59,298 bases of DNA from Streptomyces roseoverticillatus. Lineage in GTDB: Bacteria; Actinomycetota; Actinomycetes; Streptomycetales; Streptomycetaceae. This document shows, one piece after another, positions 11,101-18,935 of the stretch; position 1 is the first letter of the stretch, and every line of letters begins with the position of its first letter. The DNA is taken from NCBI RefSeq assembly GCF_000719265.1, contig NZ_JOFL01000034.1, positions 1 to 59,298 on the forward strand. Direction: 5' to 3'. A program made the translations under genes and the position numbers. The notes under the pieces are model-generated. The model was not told the origin of the DNA. It ran no database searches and worked only from the letters and a program-made list of their open reading frames with translations.

Positions 11101-11847
11101 GTACCGGAGTTCACCGGCTATCTGTGGAACGTCCGGCTGGGGGCCGGGGACATGCTCGGCGACGGGCTGGCCGGATTCTTCCGCGGCACCGACTACACGC
11201 GGCTGCACGCCGTTCCGGAGCCGGAGCAGCAGGCCGCGGGCGCGCAGTACGTGGTCCCCATCGACGGCAGCGAGATCGCACTGCCCGCGCGGCCGGCGGC
11301 CGCTCCCTCGCCGGAGGCCCGTGCCCGGGACGAGGAGGCCGCCGCCTGGGTGACGCTCCTCGCCGACCCCTGGGCGGCCGTCCACGCCGTGACCGACATC
11401 CTGCCCGTGGGCCGGCTCCTGCTGCCGCCGACCTGGGTACGCGAGCCCCTGGCCCGGCTGAAGTTGTCCTTCCGGATGGGTCCGCTGCTGGCGGGGACCC
11501 GTATGGTGACGGACGGGCAGGACAGCACGCCCGGCGAGCACGTCGTCACGCCCGGCCCCTCCGGCTGGCGCGGCACGTGGGCCTGGGCCGAACCGGTGGC
11601 CGCGAGCCGGGCGGTGCCAACGCCCGGCGGCCCGGCGCCCGACGGCCCGGCGGTTCCGGCCGAAGGCCCCGGAGCGTGGACCGTCCGTCCCCTCACCACC
11701 CCCGACGCGGCCCTCGCCCTGTCGGATGTCACCCCTGCCGCCCGTACCGGCTTCCTGCAGCTCAGCGGTGCGCTGGGCGAGACCGGCGAGAGCCGGCAGC
11801 GCCCGCCCGCGCAGGGCCCGGCCCCGACCCACGGGAGCACGTCTTGA
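8149..11847 (+). CDS. Unrecognised 1232-residue protein, third gene of the operon
   Basis: The start is the ATG at 8149, with GTGAGGA just upstream; the frame is open further upstream but overlaps the previous gene. The N-terminus has a distinctive opening (IVPVQVDAFLVNERV near residue 10) followed by GVHVQWLLPDALRRG near 62. This pattern recurs in my memory of uncharacterised bacterial proteins, but I cannot name a family. Residues about 350-395 are a charged helix that could form a coiled coil (EEHDVASRELAHVQRRL). The rest alternates beta-rich parts with proline-rich linkers. The C-terminal region (about 1060-1120) has LADPWAAVHAVTDILPVG. There is no signal peptide or membrane segment. The stop overlaps the next start by three bases, which indicates translational coupling. 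Confidence 0.8.
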   Translation: MSSQPPLIVPVQVDAFLVNERVRNNQPHHRWYADFEQLDKRQMPEPDPFDVAPGKPGLGVHVQWLLPDALRRGRQDGPAGKVEFPVVPNRWLVVRYSRPADRPEETPAVAGWVVDSDYLDYDEGTSAFLDPFEERPTPTYIGRAHDLADGPWSEPEGRRKFLTAVGPGLPTFATYQPYSENVFSLHDPLTGLPGPALLGYAVVGWYSDPAWDVLQAPPDGDVRALLESLRWSTTDPAAAPARSFYAGTALGLHWDLKGDPPLPGKPDVRDVDIAVGHIVTDAETALLPTALNDPEAALLWEAFAYDLLDVLDEGDETALDQATRRTWFDAEGGGYSWRIVDCPDPAGGAWPQRTPEQIAEERRWLAELNQVQEEHDVASRELAHVQRRLYGLWWLSGRPSRPAGWDAAYEAETKPEVEGTLAWQVRQQLDTVFGADGLRSRIPWGDTAKDLDDAVREYAEEHGLAPGRELQRCADPAFHSTPDPSVIVRGAKLDRQLTDENALPCRTPAETVTGIRIGGEMVRPPAEVPAPPLPQLPESGVLPALLGEFLLLDRAAVTPGSAPDTTALEEALANEETHVDGEVARWMRLWAQPWSPLHLIWRMKCYPTPYRTGDEDNWYFDGTRYRWNGDNIAPDGFVNGRALLNPLPSFNTRSRLAQHARTYRSGPVAELNALRDKAGDWDQLSQRILGVNDWLAQHSPATGIAPSSDDDLAQLVDNSRTRASLSEVPDPGPASGSGTPREFRPVRAGQIAFEELHVIDRFGQSLAVISPDNVERFRVERADSVTPGIPVIPDDSYRCIELPPRLLQPARLRFDYVSARDDHHRIDVDAGPREAAGESPVCGWLIVNHLSGALLVHAPEGGGLGEIRIVLDTAHRPVPTWYPLPGSAYPDPDPETESGRAFAAALPHLHGFVTELLHGGEPAFAQLLSVVDRAMSATAHGGDDDSLAALVGRPMALLRSRLRFELNGPGLTPSSWEDVISPPPVPEFTGYLWNVRLGAGDMLGDGLAGFFRGTDYTRLHAVPEPEQQAAGAQYVVPIDGSEIALPARPAAAPSPEARARDEEAAAWVTLLADPWAAVHAVTDILPVGRLLLPPTWVREPLARLKLSFRMGPLLAGTRMVTDGQDSTPGEHVVTPGPSGWRGTWAWAEPVAASRAVPTPGGPAPDGPAVPAEGPGAWTVRPLTTPDAALALSDVTPAARTGFLQLSGALGETGESRQRPPAQGPAPTHGSTS

Positions 11848-12959
11848 ACTCCTCGGCCACCGCGCTGTCCTACAGCGTCCACACCGACCCGGCCCCCTTG
11901 CGGATCGGCACGGAGAAGGCCCCCGCACACGCCACCGTGCGCATCGCTCTCACCAACTCCGGCCCGGATCCCGTCCCCTGCGGCACGATCGCCTTCACGC
12001 TCCCGGTCGGCGGCGGACCCGAAGCGCTCACAGCCGCACCGGACACCATCAGGGCGTCCACGGACGACGCCGGCTGGTCGGCCGAGCACCGGGGCGACGG
12101 GGTCTTCCACGTACGCCCGGCCACGGACGGCACGGAGCTCAAGCCGGGCGCCCGGATCGTGGTCACCCTCGCGGACGTCACGGTGAATCACGCGGTCGGC
12201 GCGTTCACGCTCGGTATCGGCGAGAGCGGGGGCGCGGGCGGGGGCGCGGAGAGCCTCCGGCGCGTGCCCGGCGGACTGCGGCTGGCCAAGGCGTCGCCGA
12301 CCGCCATGCTGGAGGACTTCCGCCCGGACCAGGTCGACGTCCCCAACGGCGGGACGGTCAAGCTCACGTGGAAGTGCGAGGTCGGACCCGACTACGAGCT
12401 CTTCTACGGCGACCAGCGCCGCCTGGTCAACGACTGCATCGACGAGGACGGCAACGGCGAATGGACCTCGCCCGGCCTCACCAGCGCCACCGCGTTCATG
12501 CTCCTGGGCTCCACGGTGCAGGGCGGCTCCCCCGTCACCTACGGCCTCACCACCGCCGTCACCGTCACCGTGCCCGACCTCGAGGTCGGTGACCTCGAGG
12601 TCAACGGCTCCGTCCGCCTGTTCGGCCGGGCCGCGGAGATCGCCGGGGGCACGGAGAGCAGCCCGGCGGAGTACGTGGCCGACACCGACGGCGTGATCAC
12701 CGGCTACATCAAGACCACGCAGGACCAGGTGCCTGCCGAGCTCAAGGTCTTCGTCACTCCCCCGGAACTGAGGCGACAGCAGTTCGCGACGCAGTCGTGG
12801 GACGCGCGGGGCGGCACGCTCAACCAGGAGGCGAGCCTGTTCGTCCCGGTGCCCAAGGGCTCGCACGTGCGGGTGGTCCAGAAGGGCGACACGAACTTCA
12901 CCGCCGCCCTGACCTGGTTCCCGTTCGGCGCGGGCTCCCTGGCCCCTCCCCCTGCGTGA
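11844..12959 (+). CDS. Fibre-like protein, paralogue of the 14666-15787 gene
   Basis: This 371-residue protein starts at TTG 11844, which overlaps the stop of the preceding gene (TTGA), with GGGAGC about eight bases upstream. Residues 1-130 form an immunoglobulin-like beta domain opening with ALSYSVHTDPAPL. Residues about 155-245 form a second beta domain with TVKLTWKCEVGPDYELFYG. A VGDLEVNGSVRLFG segment then resembles the short beta repeats of tail-fibre and adhesin shafts. The C-terminus is another beta domain ending in LTWFPFGAGSL. It matches the operon's last gene along its whole length (for example TALTYTVETDPAP-type N-termini and the WFPFG/WLPFG end). No signal peptide is seen. The fibre role is inferred from architecture only. 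Confidence 0.78.
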   Translation: MNSSATALSYSVHTDPAPLRIGTEKAPAHATVRIALTNSGPDPVPCGTIAFTLPVGGGPEALTAAPDTIRASTDDAGWSAEHRGDGVFHVRPATDGTELKPGARIVVTLADVTVNHAVGAFTLGIGESGGAGGGAESLRRVPGGLRLAKASPTAMLEDFRPDQVDVPNGGTVKLTWKCEVGPDYELFYGDQRRLVNDCIDEDGNGEWTSPGLTSATAFMLLGSTVQGGSPVTYGLTTAVTVTVPDLEVGDLEVNGSVRLFGRAAEIAGGTESSPAEYVADTDGVITGYIKTTQDQVPAELKVFVTPPELRRQQFATQSWDARGGTLNQEASLFVPVPKGSHVRVVQKGDTNFTAALTWFPFGAGSLAPPPA

Positions 12960-13023
12960 TCTGTTCCGTCCTCAGCGATCTGTTCCGTCCCGTCCCTGCC
13001 CGGCGACCGCTGGAGTTCCCGTC

Positions 13024-14628
13024 ATGCCCGAGAGCACCGACAGCACTGACAACACCGGCAACACCGACCTCACACCTCCGGGCGTCAATGCGGCGTTCAG
13101 CCTCCCGGACTCGGGCCCGTCCCGGGCCTCCGTCTTCATGGTCCGCGGCGACTGGGCCGTCCGGCACGAGGCGGCGGCGGTGGCCCCGCCCGCCGAGGGG
13201 GCCGCCGTGCGCGACCTGTGGCCCGGCCTGCCCACCGCGTACCGGAACGGCTTCGACGCAGCCTGCTCGACGGACACCGCGCGTGTGTACCTGTTCAAGG
13301 GCGCGACCTGTGTGTTCTACGACGTCGCGCAGAACGCGACGGTGCCGCCGAACTCGTCACCCGTGCCCATCGGCGACAAGTTCCCCGGGCTCCGCAAGGA
13401 CGCACCGGACTTCGCCGACGGCATCGACGCCGGCCTGCCGGCACCCGACGGAACGGTCTACTTCTTCCGCGGCAGCCGGTGCGTCAACTACGACATCGAG
13501 GGTGACGAGGTCCTCGAGCAGGGCGCGATCGCCGACTTCTGGCACAACCCCGACCACCCCGACCCCGGCATCGCCGACGGCATCGCGGCGGCCTTCAACC
13601 ACCCGGCCACCAGCAACGGCTATCTCGTCACCCGGGACGGCAAGCGCTACGTCGAGTGCGACACCGACCCCGTCCGGCACCGGATCACCTCCGGCACCAA
13701 GACGCTCCGGGACCGGTGGCCGTACCGCACGTTCCTGACCGTGCTCGACGGGTCCGACGGCCGGCTCTGGGTCTTCGACGCCGACAGCGGGCAGACGATC
13801 AGGCAGGGTCAGACCGGCCGCGAGCCCGGCGGCGTCGTGATCTCCCCCGACGGTTTCCGGGTCCTGGCGACCGCCAAGGGGGCCGCCGGAGGCGAGGGGA
13901 CCCTCGCCCTCCTGGACATCACGGCGGGAGCCCTCAAGACGGTGGCAGCGGGTGCGTGGCCCTACCGGGTGGCGGTCCTGCCCGACGGCTCCGCGGCCTA
14001 CGTCACCAACCCGCTGGACGAGGCCGCGCACGCGATCGACCTCGTCACCGGGGAGAAACACCGCATCGGCACCGGCCCCCGGCCCGACGGCGTCGTGGCA
14101 TCGCCGGAGGGCGACTTCGTCTACATCGGCTGCGACGACGACCCCGCCGTGGCGGTCGTGGACACGGCGCGGCAGGAGGTCACCAGGGGCCTCGGCGGGT
14201 GGACGACCGCGACGTGCATGGCACTCACCCCCGACGGCGCCACCCTGGCCTTCGGTATCCCACCCGTGAACATGGTGGCCGTCGCCAGCACCTCCGGCAG
14301 CGGCGAACCTCCCCTCGTCCCGGTCGGGCAGTCCCCGGAACAGCTCGTGGCGTCACCGGACTCCCGGTACGTGTACGTCGCCAACCGCGGTGCGGAAGTG
14401 AAGGTGATCGATGTCGCCACCGTCCGTGAAGTGACGCCCGTCCGCGTACGCGACCGCTCGAACGCGATCGCGCTCTCACCCGACGGGGAGCACCTCTTCG
14501 TCACCAGTGAGCGCGTCGCCTCGGTACAGAAGGTGCGGGTGTCCGACGGAGTGCAGGTCGAGGAGTTCCCCCTGGGAGCGGCCCTGGGCCTCTCCGCGTA
14601 CCTGGCCGTCGGCCCCGCCTGGGGCTGA
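13024..14628 (+). CDS. Hemopexin-like repeats fused to a YVTN-type beta-propeller
   Basis: The 534-residue protein starts at ATG 13024. Residues about 35-235 contain four repeats of hemopexin type, seen as VYLFKGATCVFYDV, VYFFRGSRCVNYDI and similar, each preceded by a GIDAGLPAPDG-like turn. Residues about 240-530 form a YVTN/NHL-like beta-propeller with blades such as GVVISPDGFRVLATA, RVAVLPDGSAAYVTN, GVVASPEGDFVYIG and AIALSPDGEHLFVTS. Both modules usually bind protein, glycan or metal ligands and are common in extracellular proteins, yet no signal peptide precedes them here. The gene is 64 bases downstream of the first fibre-like gene and 37 bases upstream of the second. A ligand-binding part of the assembly is the simplest inference. 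Confidence 0.85.
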   Translation: MPESTDSTDNTGNTDLTPPGVNAAFSLPDSGPSRASVFMVRGDWAVRHEAAAVAPPAEGAAVRDLWPGLPTAYRNGFDAACSTDTARVYLFKGATCVFYDVAQNATVPPNSSPVPIGDKFPGLRKDAPDFADGIDAGLPAPDGTVYFFRGSRCVNYDIEGDEVLEQGAIADFWHNPDHPDPGIADGIAAAFNHPATSNGYLVTRDGKRYVECDTDPVRHRITSGTKTLRDRWPYRTFLTVLDGSDGRLWVFDADSGQTIRQGQTGREPGGVVISPDGFRVLATAKGAAGGEGTLALLDITAGALKTVAAGAWPYRVAVLPDGSAAYVTNPLDEAAHAIDLVTGEKHRIGTGPRPDGVVASPEGDFVYIGCDDDPAVAVVDTARQEVTRGLGGWTTATCMALTPDGATLAFGIPPVNMVAVASTSGSGEPPLVPVGQSPEQLVASPDSRYVYVANRGAEVKVIDVATVREVTPVRVRDRSNAIALSPDGEHLFVTSERVASVQKVRVSDGVQVEEFPLGAALGLSAYLAVGPAWG

Positions 14629-14665
14629 CGGGACGGCGGAGACCGAGACGGAGGCGAGGCGCGCC

Positions 14666-15787
14666 ATGGGCGTACGACGACCCGAAGACAGCACCTGTGT
14701 ACTGACCTACACCGTGGAGACCGACCCGGCACCGATCCAGGTCTCCCAGGGAACGACCCCGGCGACACCCACGCTGCGGATCACCGTCACCAATCACCAG
14801 CAGACCCCGGTCTCCGTCGAGACGGTCCGCTTCTCCTACCCGGTGGGAAGCGGGCCCGGCGACCTGACGGCGAAACCGGACAGCGGGGTCCCCGACATCG
14901 ACGACAGCCAGAAATGGGTGTTCGAGCGCGACTCCGAGACCCCGGCGTTCGTCCTCAGGCCGAGGCGCTTGAACCGGCCCTTTCCCCCGGGGGACCAGGT
15001 GGAGCTGTCGATCGCCGGCATCGAGGTCAACTCGGCGGTCGGCACCAGCAAGCTGACCGTCACCGAGACGCTCCTGGACGGGGGCGAGCCCCAGCAGGAG
15101 GAGTGGCCCCTGGCGAAGGTCCCGGCGGGGTTCACCGTGAGCGACTTCCGCCCCACGTACATCCTCGTCCGGAGCGGCTCCCCGGCCGAGCTGACCTGGC
15201 GGGGCACCAACCGGGACGGAGCCACGTACACGATGCTGCACGGCGGAGAGCCCGTGGACGTCACCGGCATCCACAACTGGCCCACACCGAACCTGCACCG
15301 CGACACCGTGTTCGTACTCGCGGTGAAGGTGGACGTGGACGGCAACGTCGCCGAATACGCGCTGACGACCGCCGTCACGGTCGCCCGGCCCGACCTGACC
15401 ATCGGCGACCTCACCGTCAACGGGAAGACCACGCTCACCCACCTGCCCACGGAGTTCGGCCTGGGAGATGCGGACGAGCTCACGTACACGGCGGAGACGG
15501 ACGGCCTCCTCACCGGGCAGCTCGTCACCGAGGAGGACGCGCCGGGCGACGACGCCCCCACACTCACGGTCACGGTCTCGGCCGACGGAACGGACCGGCT
15601 CACCAGCGTCCAGTCACGGCACGCACCGCCGGACCCCGAGGACCCGAGGTTCCCGGGCTCCCGGCTGACAGCCGTCGTTCCCCGGGGAGCCCGGGTGAGG
15701 ATCGGCCGGTCGGGCACCGCACCGAGCCGGCACCTCCTGTCCTGGCTGCCCTTCGGCACCGGCGAACTCAAGCCCGTGGACTCCTGA
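14666..15787 (+). CDS. Fibre-like protein, last gene of the operon
   Basis: This 373-residue protein starts at ATG 14666, with GGAGGCGAGGC upstream. It is a full-length paralogue of the 11844-12959 product. It shares an N-terminal beta domain (LTYTVETDPAPIQV), a central SPAELTWRGTNRDG strand pair, the shaft-like TIGDLTVNGKTTL segment and a terminal LLSWLPFGTGEL. Conservation of the order of domains with clear sequence divergence suggests an old duplication whose copies now have separate roles, for example as two different fibres or two subunits of one. No secretion signal is seen. A group of gene fragments begins directly downstream, so this is the end of the operon. Confidence 0.78.
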   Translation: MGVRRPEDSTCVLTYTVETDPAPIQVSQGTTPATPTLRITVTNHQQTPVSVETVRFSYPVGSGPGDLTAKPDSGVPDIDDSQKWVFERDSETPAFVLRPRRLNRPFPPGDQVELSIAGIEVNSAVGTSKLTVTETLLDGGEPQQEEWPLAKVPAGFTVSDFRPTYILVRSGSPAELTWRGTNRDGATYTMLHGGEPVDVTGIHNWPTPNLHRDTVFVLAVKVDVDGNVAEYALTTAVTVARPDLTIGDLTVNGKTTLTHLPTEFGLGDADELTYTAETDGLLTGQLVTEEDAPGDDAPTLTVTVSADGTDRLTSVQSRHAPPDPEDPRFPGSRLTAVVPRGARVRIGRSGTAPSRHLLSWLPFGTGELKPVDS

Positions 15788-15799
15788 TGGCTGTGTTGC

Positions 15800-15985
15800 C
15801 GCGGTGCGGGGCCCCGTCTCGGTACGGGCGCCCAGCTCGCGCCACGGCAGCAGGCCCAGCGGGCGCAGGTTGTCCCGCAGCCCGGCCACGAGCTGCGGGC
15901 TGACCTCGCCCTCCTCGACGGTCCATCCGTAGTGGGCGGGCAGCCGCGTCACGGCCAGATGCGGGAAGAACTCGGAGTGTGGCCG
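15800..15985 (-). pseudogene. Fragment of an unidentified protein gene
   Basis: On the minus strand a stretch of about 60 codons reads like real protein (SEFFPHLAVTRLPAHYGW, then SPQLVAGLRDNLRPLG and LLPWRELGARTE) but has no start and no sensible ends. It sits between the operon end and the next hypothetical gene. I take it as the remnant of a larger gene whose family I cannot name. Confidence 0.4.
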
Positions 15986-15993
15986 GCGGCCCT

Positions 15994-16593
15994 TCAGATC
16001 GGCAGCCCGATGATCCCCCACCCACGGTGGTGGGCCTCCGCGACGACCTCGGCCCATCCGTGGAGAAGCGTGGTGAATTCCTCGAACGTACCGACCCACT
16101 CCCCAGGGGCGGCTGCACGGGTGTCGAACGGTTCACGCAGCGTTTGGAGACGAGGGCCGGCTGTCGTCCACGCCTGTGCCAGGGCCGGTACGTCGGGAGG
16201 ATGGCAGTAGGCCCACATGGCGTCGTACCAGAATTCGGCGTCGTCCTCGCCCTGCGGATCGCTTTCAGTGCCCGGCAGAACCCAGGTCAGTCCGGCAAGG
16301 AAGGTGTCCAGCGCCGTGCGCAGGTCAGCCGGGACGTGCTCGCGAACGGCCTCCCACCGCTCGCCCGCCCAAAAGTGCGGCTTGAACGATCCCAGCGTGC
16401 CGGCGAAATCGTACCGTGCGCACCAGGCCGGGACCGGTTCGGGAGCGGGAGGCAGCCAGGCCCAGCCCTCATCGAGTGATCCGTCGTAGTCGTCCGGCTC
16501 CGCGGCCTCGATGAGCGCGCGCTCGCGTTCGAGAACAGGGATGTTCTCCAGTTCGGTCCAGTCCACTATGACCGCCGTGATGTCCACTCCCAT
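15994..16593 (-). CDS. Hypothetical protein, 199 residues
   Basis: I do not recognise the family. The protein is acidic and rich in Trp (WAWLPPAPEP, FWYDAMWAYC, GTFEEFTTLLHGWAEVV). It has no signal peptide or membrane helix. Short acidic Trp-rich proteins of this size are common in Streptomyces as immunity-like or regulatory hypotheticals, but nothing in the context supports a specific role. ATG 16593 is chosen because MGVDITAVIVDW is a natural start; a GTG at 16599 in the same frame is possible. No clear ribosome binding site distinguishes them. Confidence 0.65.
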   Translation of the reverse strand: MGVDITAVIVDWTELENIPVLERERALIEAAEPDDYDGSLDEGWAWLPPAPEPVPAWCARYDFAGTLGSFKPHFWAGERWEAVREHVPADLRTALDTFLAGLTWVLPGTESDPQGEDDAEFWYDAMWAYCHPPDVPALAQAWTTAGPRLQTLREPFDTRAAAPGEWVGTFEEFTTLLHGWAEVVAEAHHRGWGIIGLPI

Positions 16594-16922
16594 GATCACG
16601 AGCCTACGTCCTGATGGATCTGCCTGGTGGAGTTGCTCGGCAGCTGCGGGGCTCGGCGATCGCCCTGGGCGCCGTCACCCGCTCCTCGCCCTCACCGCCG
16701 CCCGGCTGCGGGACCGCCCCGCGGTGCGGTCGGTGGCATATGCCTGCCCCCTGTCCTAACAAACGATGAGGTGAGTTTGGCATCGGCCTTCCCGCCGAAA
16801 ACCGCCTCTGAGAGACGCGCCGACCAAACCGCAGCACGCCGCTCACCGAGCGGCGCACGCGCCTTGTGCGCCACCTCCTACCAGGGCTGACGGCCCAACA
16901 ACGGACCGGTCGCAGATGGGGC
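16594..16922. other. Intergenic stretch with no gene seen
   Basis: I see no credible reading frame, repeat or RNA gene here. It separates the hypothetical gene from the recombinase fragment. Confidence 0.4.
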
Positions 16923-17085
16923 TCACCGGCTGCCGCCTTCAAGCTGGGCGGGGATGCGGCCGGCCCGCAGTTCACCCAGGTCGGGGATGTGGTTGTAAAG
17001 CGTGCCCGGGGAGACGCCGAGCATCTTGGCGATCGCGGTGATGGAGTGCTCGGGGTTGGGCAGCAGATCCTGGGCCACCCTTCAG
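16923..17085 (-). pseudogene. C-terminal fragment of a serine recombinase (resolvase/invertase)
   Basis: Translated on the minus strand this reads AQDLLPNPEHSITAIAKMLG followed by VSPGTLYNHIPDLGELRAG and a stop at 16923-16925. This is the DNA-binding helix-turn-helix tail of a resolvase/invertase-type serine recombinase. The catalytic N-terminal domain with its Ser is absent: an in-frame stop lies immediately upstream, next to the terpene synthase stop codon. The fragment is therefore a relic, probably of a Tn3-type element, and agrees with the Tn3 transposase remnant about 1.5 kb away. It should have no activity. Confidence 0.7.
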
Positions 17086-17086
17086 A

Positions 17087-18070
17087 TCACGGTCGTCGGT
17101 GAGCGAGGGGGGCGTTGTAGCGGCGGGTGGCCCGGCACCAGTCGTAGTGGCCGCGGACCCATGCCCGCAGTACGCGTGCGTAGTCGATCAGTCCCGCCCT
17201 GCCGGTGGCCAGTACCCTCTGCTCCGCGTCCAGGTAGGAGCGCATGGTGGTGTCGTGGATGTGCGCGGCCTCAGCCATCGCCGTGCGCGGATCCTTGCCC
17301 TGAGCGGCGATGAGGCCGGGCAGGTGCGTGATGCCGGGGTTGACTCTCGTCTCGTGGTCGGCGGAGTGGATGTCGTTGCACCAACCCATCTGGTAAGCGG
17401 CCAGGCAGCCCATGAGCACCGCGTCCGGGTGGGCCAGGTCCTCTGCGGTGGCTGAGCAGCCAGCCACGATCTGCGCCAGGGTCACATAAGGGAGGGAGGC
17501 AATGTTGTACATCCGGTTCGCGCAAAACCCGGCCAGGCGCATCGGACGGCCGGACACCAGGGTCAGCGCCTCATACAGGTAGCTGTACGACCACAGCACC
17601 ATGTGGGTGCACAGCCGGTCGAACTGCTCGGGCCGGGCAACAACCGCAGTGCGTTCCAACAGGCTGTGCATCACCGGAAGACGGTGTTCTGTGTCGGTGT
17701 GTGCGTACACCGGTGCCCCGCCGGTGCCGCCCGGTGGGGTAAATGTGGAGACGATCGCGATGACGGCCTCGGCGACGGTGGCAGGCCCGTTCGCCGCAGC
17801 GGACTCATCCATGAACTGGTCGTCGTAGAAGAAACCGAAGGCGAGCCATTCGGTGTAGAGCTTCATGAGGTCCAGGGCGATCCCGGGGTGGGGGCACGTG
17901 CGGGCGGCGAAGGTTCCGAACTTCGATGCCTGGTATTGGGCGAGCTTCGCCGAGTTGGCATACAGGTGGTTGTCCGCCATCCACGCGGCAGCATGCTCGT
18001 TGAGCGCGTCAGCCCAGTCACTGACGGCCGACGGGATGGGGCAGTACAGCTCGGGAACGGGGGCGGTCAT
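17087..18070 (-). CDS. Class I terpene synthase
   Basis: This 327-residue protein has the hallmarks of bacterial class I terpene cyclases. An aspartate-rich motif DDQFMDE lies near residue 83, in the FFYDDQFMDE context. An NSE-type metal motif NDIHSADHE lies near 230. Late positions carry the usual RAWVRGHYDWCR and RRY. These residues bind three Mg ions and the diphosphate of the prenyl substrate. Length and composition fit a mono- or sesquiterpene cyclase; the product cannot be predicted. ATG 18070 (MTAPVPELYCPIPS) is preferred over an upstream frame-compatible codon because the family begins about here. No prenyltransferase or P450 neighbour is present, so it may act alone on housekeeping prenyl diphosphates. 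The gene is embedded between transposon relics, which suggests acquisition or rearrangement. Confidence 0.88.
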   Translation of the reverse strand: MTAPVPELYCPIPSAVSDWADALNEHAAAWMADNHLYANSAKLAQYQASKFGTFAARTCPHPGIALDLMKLYTEWLAFGFFYDDQFMDESAAANGPATVAEAVIAIVSTFTPPGGTGGAPVYAHTDTEHRLPVMHSLLERTAVVARPEQFDRLCTHMVLWSYSYLYEALTLVSGRPMRLAGFCANRMYNIASLPYVTLAQIVAGCSATAEDLAHPDAVLMGCLAAYQMGWCNDIHSADHETRVNPGITHLPGLIAAQGKDPRTAMAEAAHIHDTTMRSYLDAEQRVLATGRAGLIDYARVLRAWVRGHYDWCRATRRYNAPLAHRRP

Positions 18071-18492
18071 AACAGCCTCGATCGGAAGAGAAGCAGTTGC
18101 TGTCGACCAGGGCGGGCGAGCCAACGGGGAGGCGACATGTTGCGGACCAGCTCCACCGCGACCGCGGCGTGAATGGCCTCATCGAGCGTGCCGGGAGCTG
18201 CCTGAGCCCCGAGTACCGCCGGCATCGGGCGTATGTCTTAACTATCCCCGGGCACACCGTCACTACAACCCCGGGCGCAGGCGGCGCACGGAACGGACCG
18301 GGGCACCGCGCGTGACCGCGGCACGTTCCGCGCCCCGGCGTGCGCTACGAGCCCGAACCGCCGACCAGCCGGCCGGGCCCGGCTGCGCACCCGCCACCGC
18401 GGTCACGGCCGCGGTGGCGGCCGGCGAGCGCATCCGACCCGGAGCCCTTCGACGCCTGCTGCCCACCGGCCCAGCGCATCCCGCTGCGCCGC
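18071..18492. other. Intergenic stretch with no gene seen
   Basis: No credible gene, repeat or RNA was found. Any promoter of the terpene synthase would lie in the first part of this stretch; I could not assign hexamers. Confidence 0.4.
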
Positions 18493-18935
18493 CTACAGCC
18501 CGGCTCCAGGATCATCCACAGCCACGGTCCGCAGCGGCCGATGCCCCCGGTCGTCGAGCTGGGCCAGTTCGTGCTCGTAGTCGACGGTGATGGAGCCGTA
18601 GTAGTTGACCACCGAGCCGCGGGCCGGGGAGATGTGGGAGAGCACCTCGGCTTCCACCTCGCGGCCGGCGGTGCGCAGTTCGCCGACGGCCAGCCCCATG
18701 TCCACCCCAGATACTTCGCCACCTGCCGCAGATGGTCCGTACGCGTCTGCTCCCGCGCCACCCCGTAGCCGCGCAGCACCTCGACCGGCAGGCCGAGCTG
18801 CCGGGCCAACCGCCCCACCGCGGCCGGCGGAGCAGAGGGCACCTCGTCCGGCACGAACCCCAGCCACGGCAGCGTGCACAACTGCACCGCGGTGCCGAGA
18901 ACCGTCTGGGGACGCAGGAACTTCCGCCTGACTCA
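18493..18935 (-). pseudogene. Tn3-family transposase remnant with internal deletion
   Basis: The upstream part reads KFLRPQTVLGTAVQLCTLP, then WLGFVPDEVP and REQTRTDHLRQVAKYLGW. This is the N-terminal DUF4158 region typical of Tn3-family transposases. It then passes in a different frame into AEVLSHISPARGSVVNYYG and ELAQLDDRGHRPLR, which resembles the extreme C-terminus of such transposases. A full transposase has about 950-1000 residues, so roughly 800 residues, including the DDE core, are missing. A TGA lies just upstream of the N-terminal part. The relic cannot encode a functional enzyme, but its presence fits the Tn3-like inverted repeats at 20827 and 22205. Confidence 0.6.

Noticed and set aside
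8119..11928. A 1269-codon open frame on the minus strand opposite the third operon gene
   Set aside because: It is a mirror of strong third-position GC bias; the translation is low complexity, Arg- and Gly-rich, with no family motif, while the plus-strand gene has a good start and neighbours.
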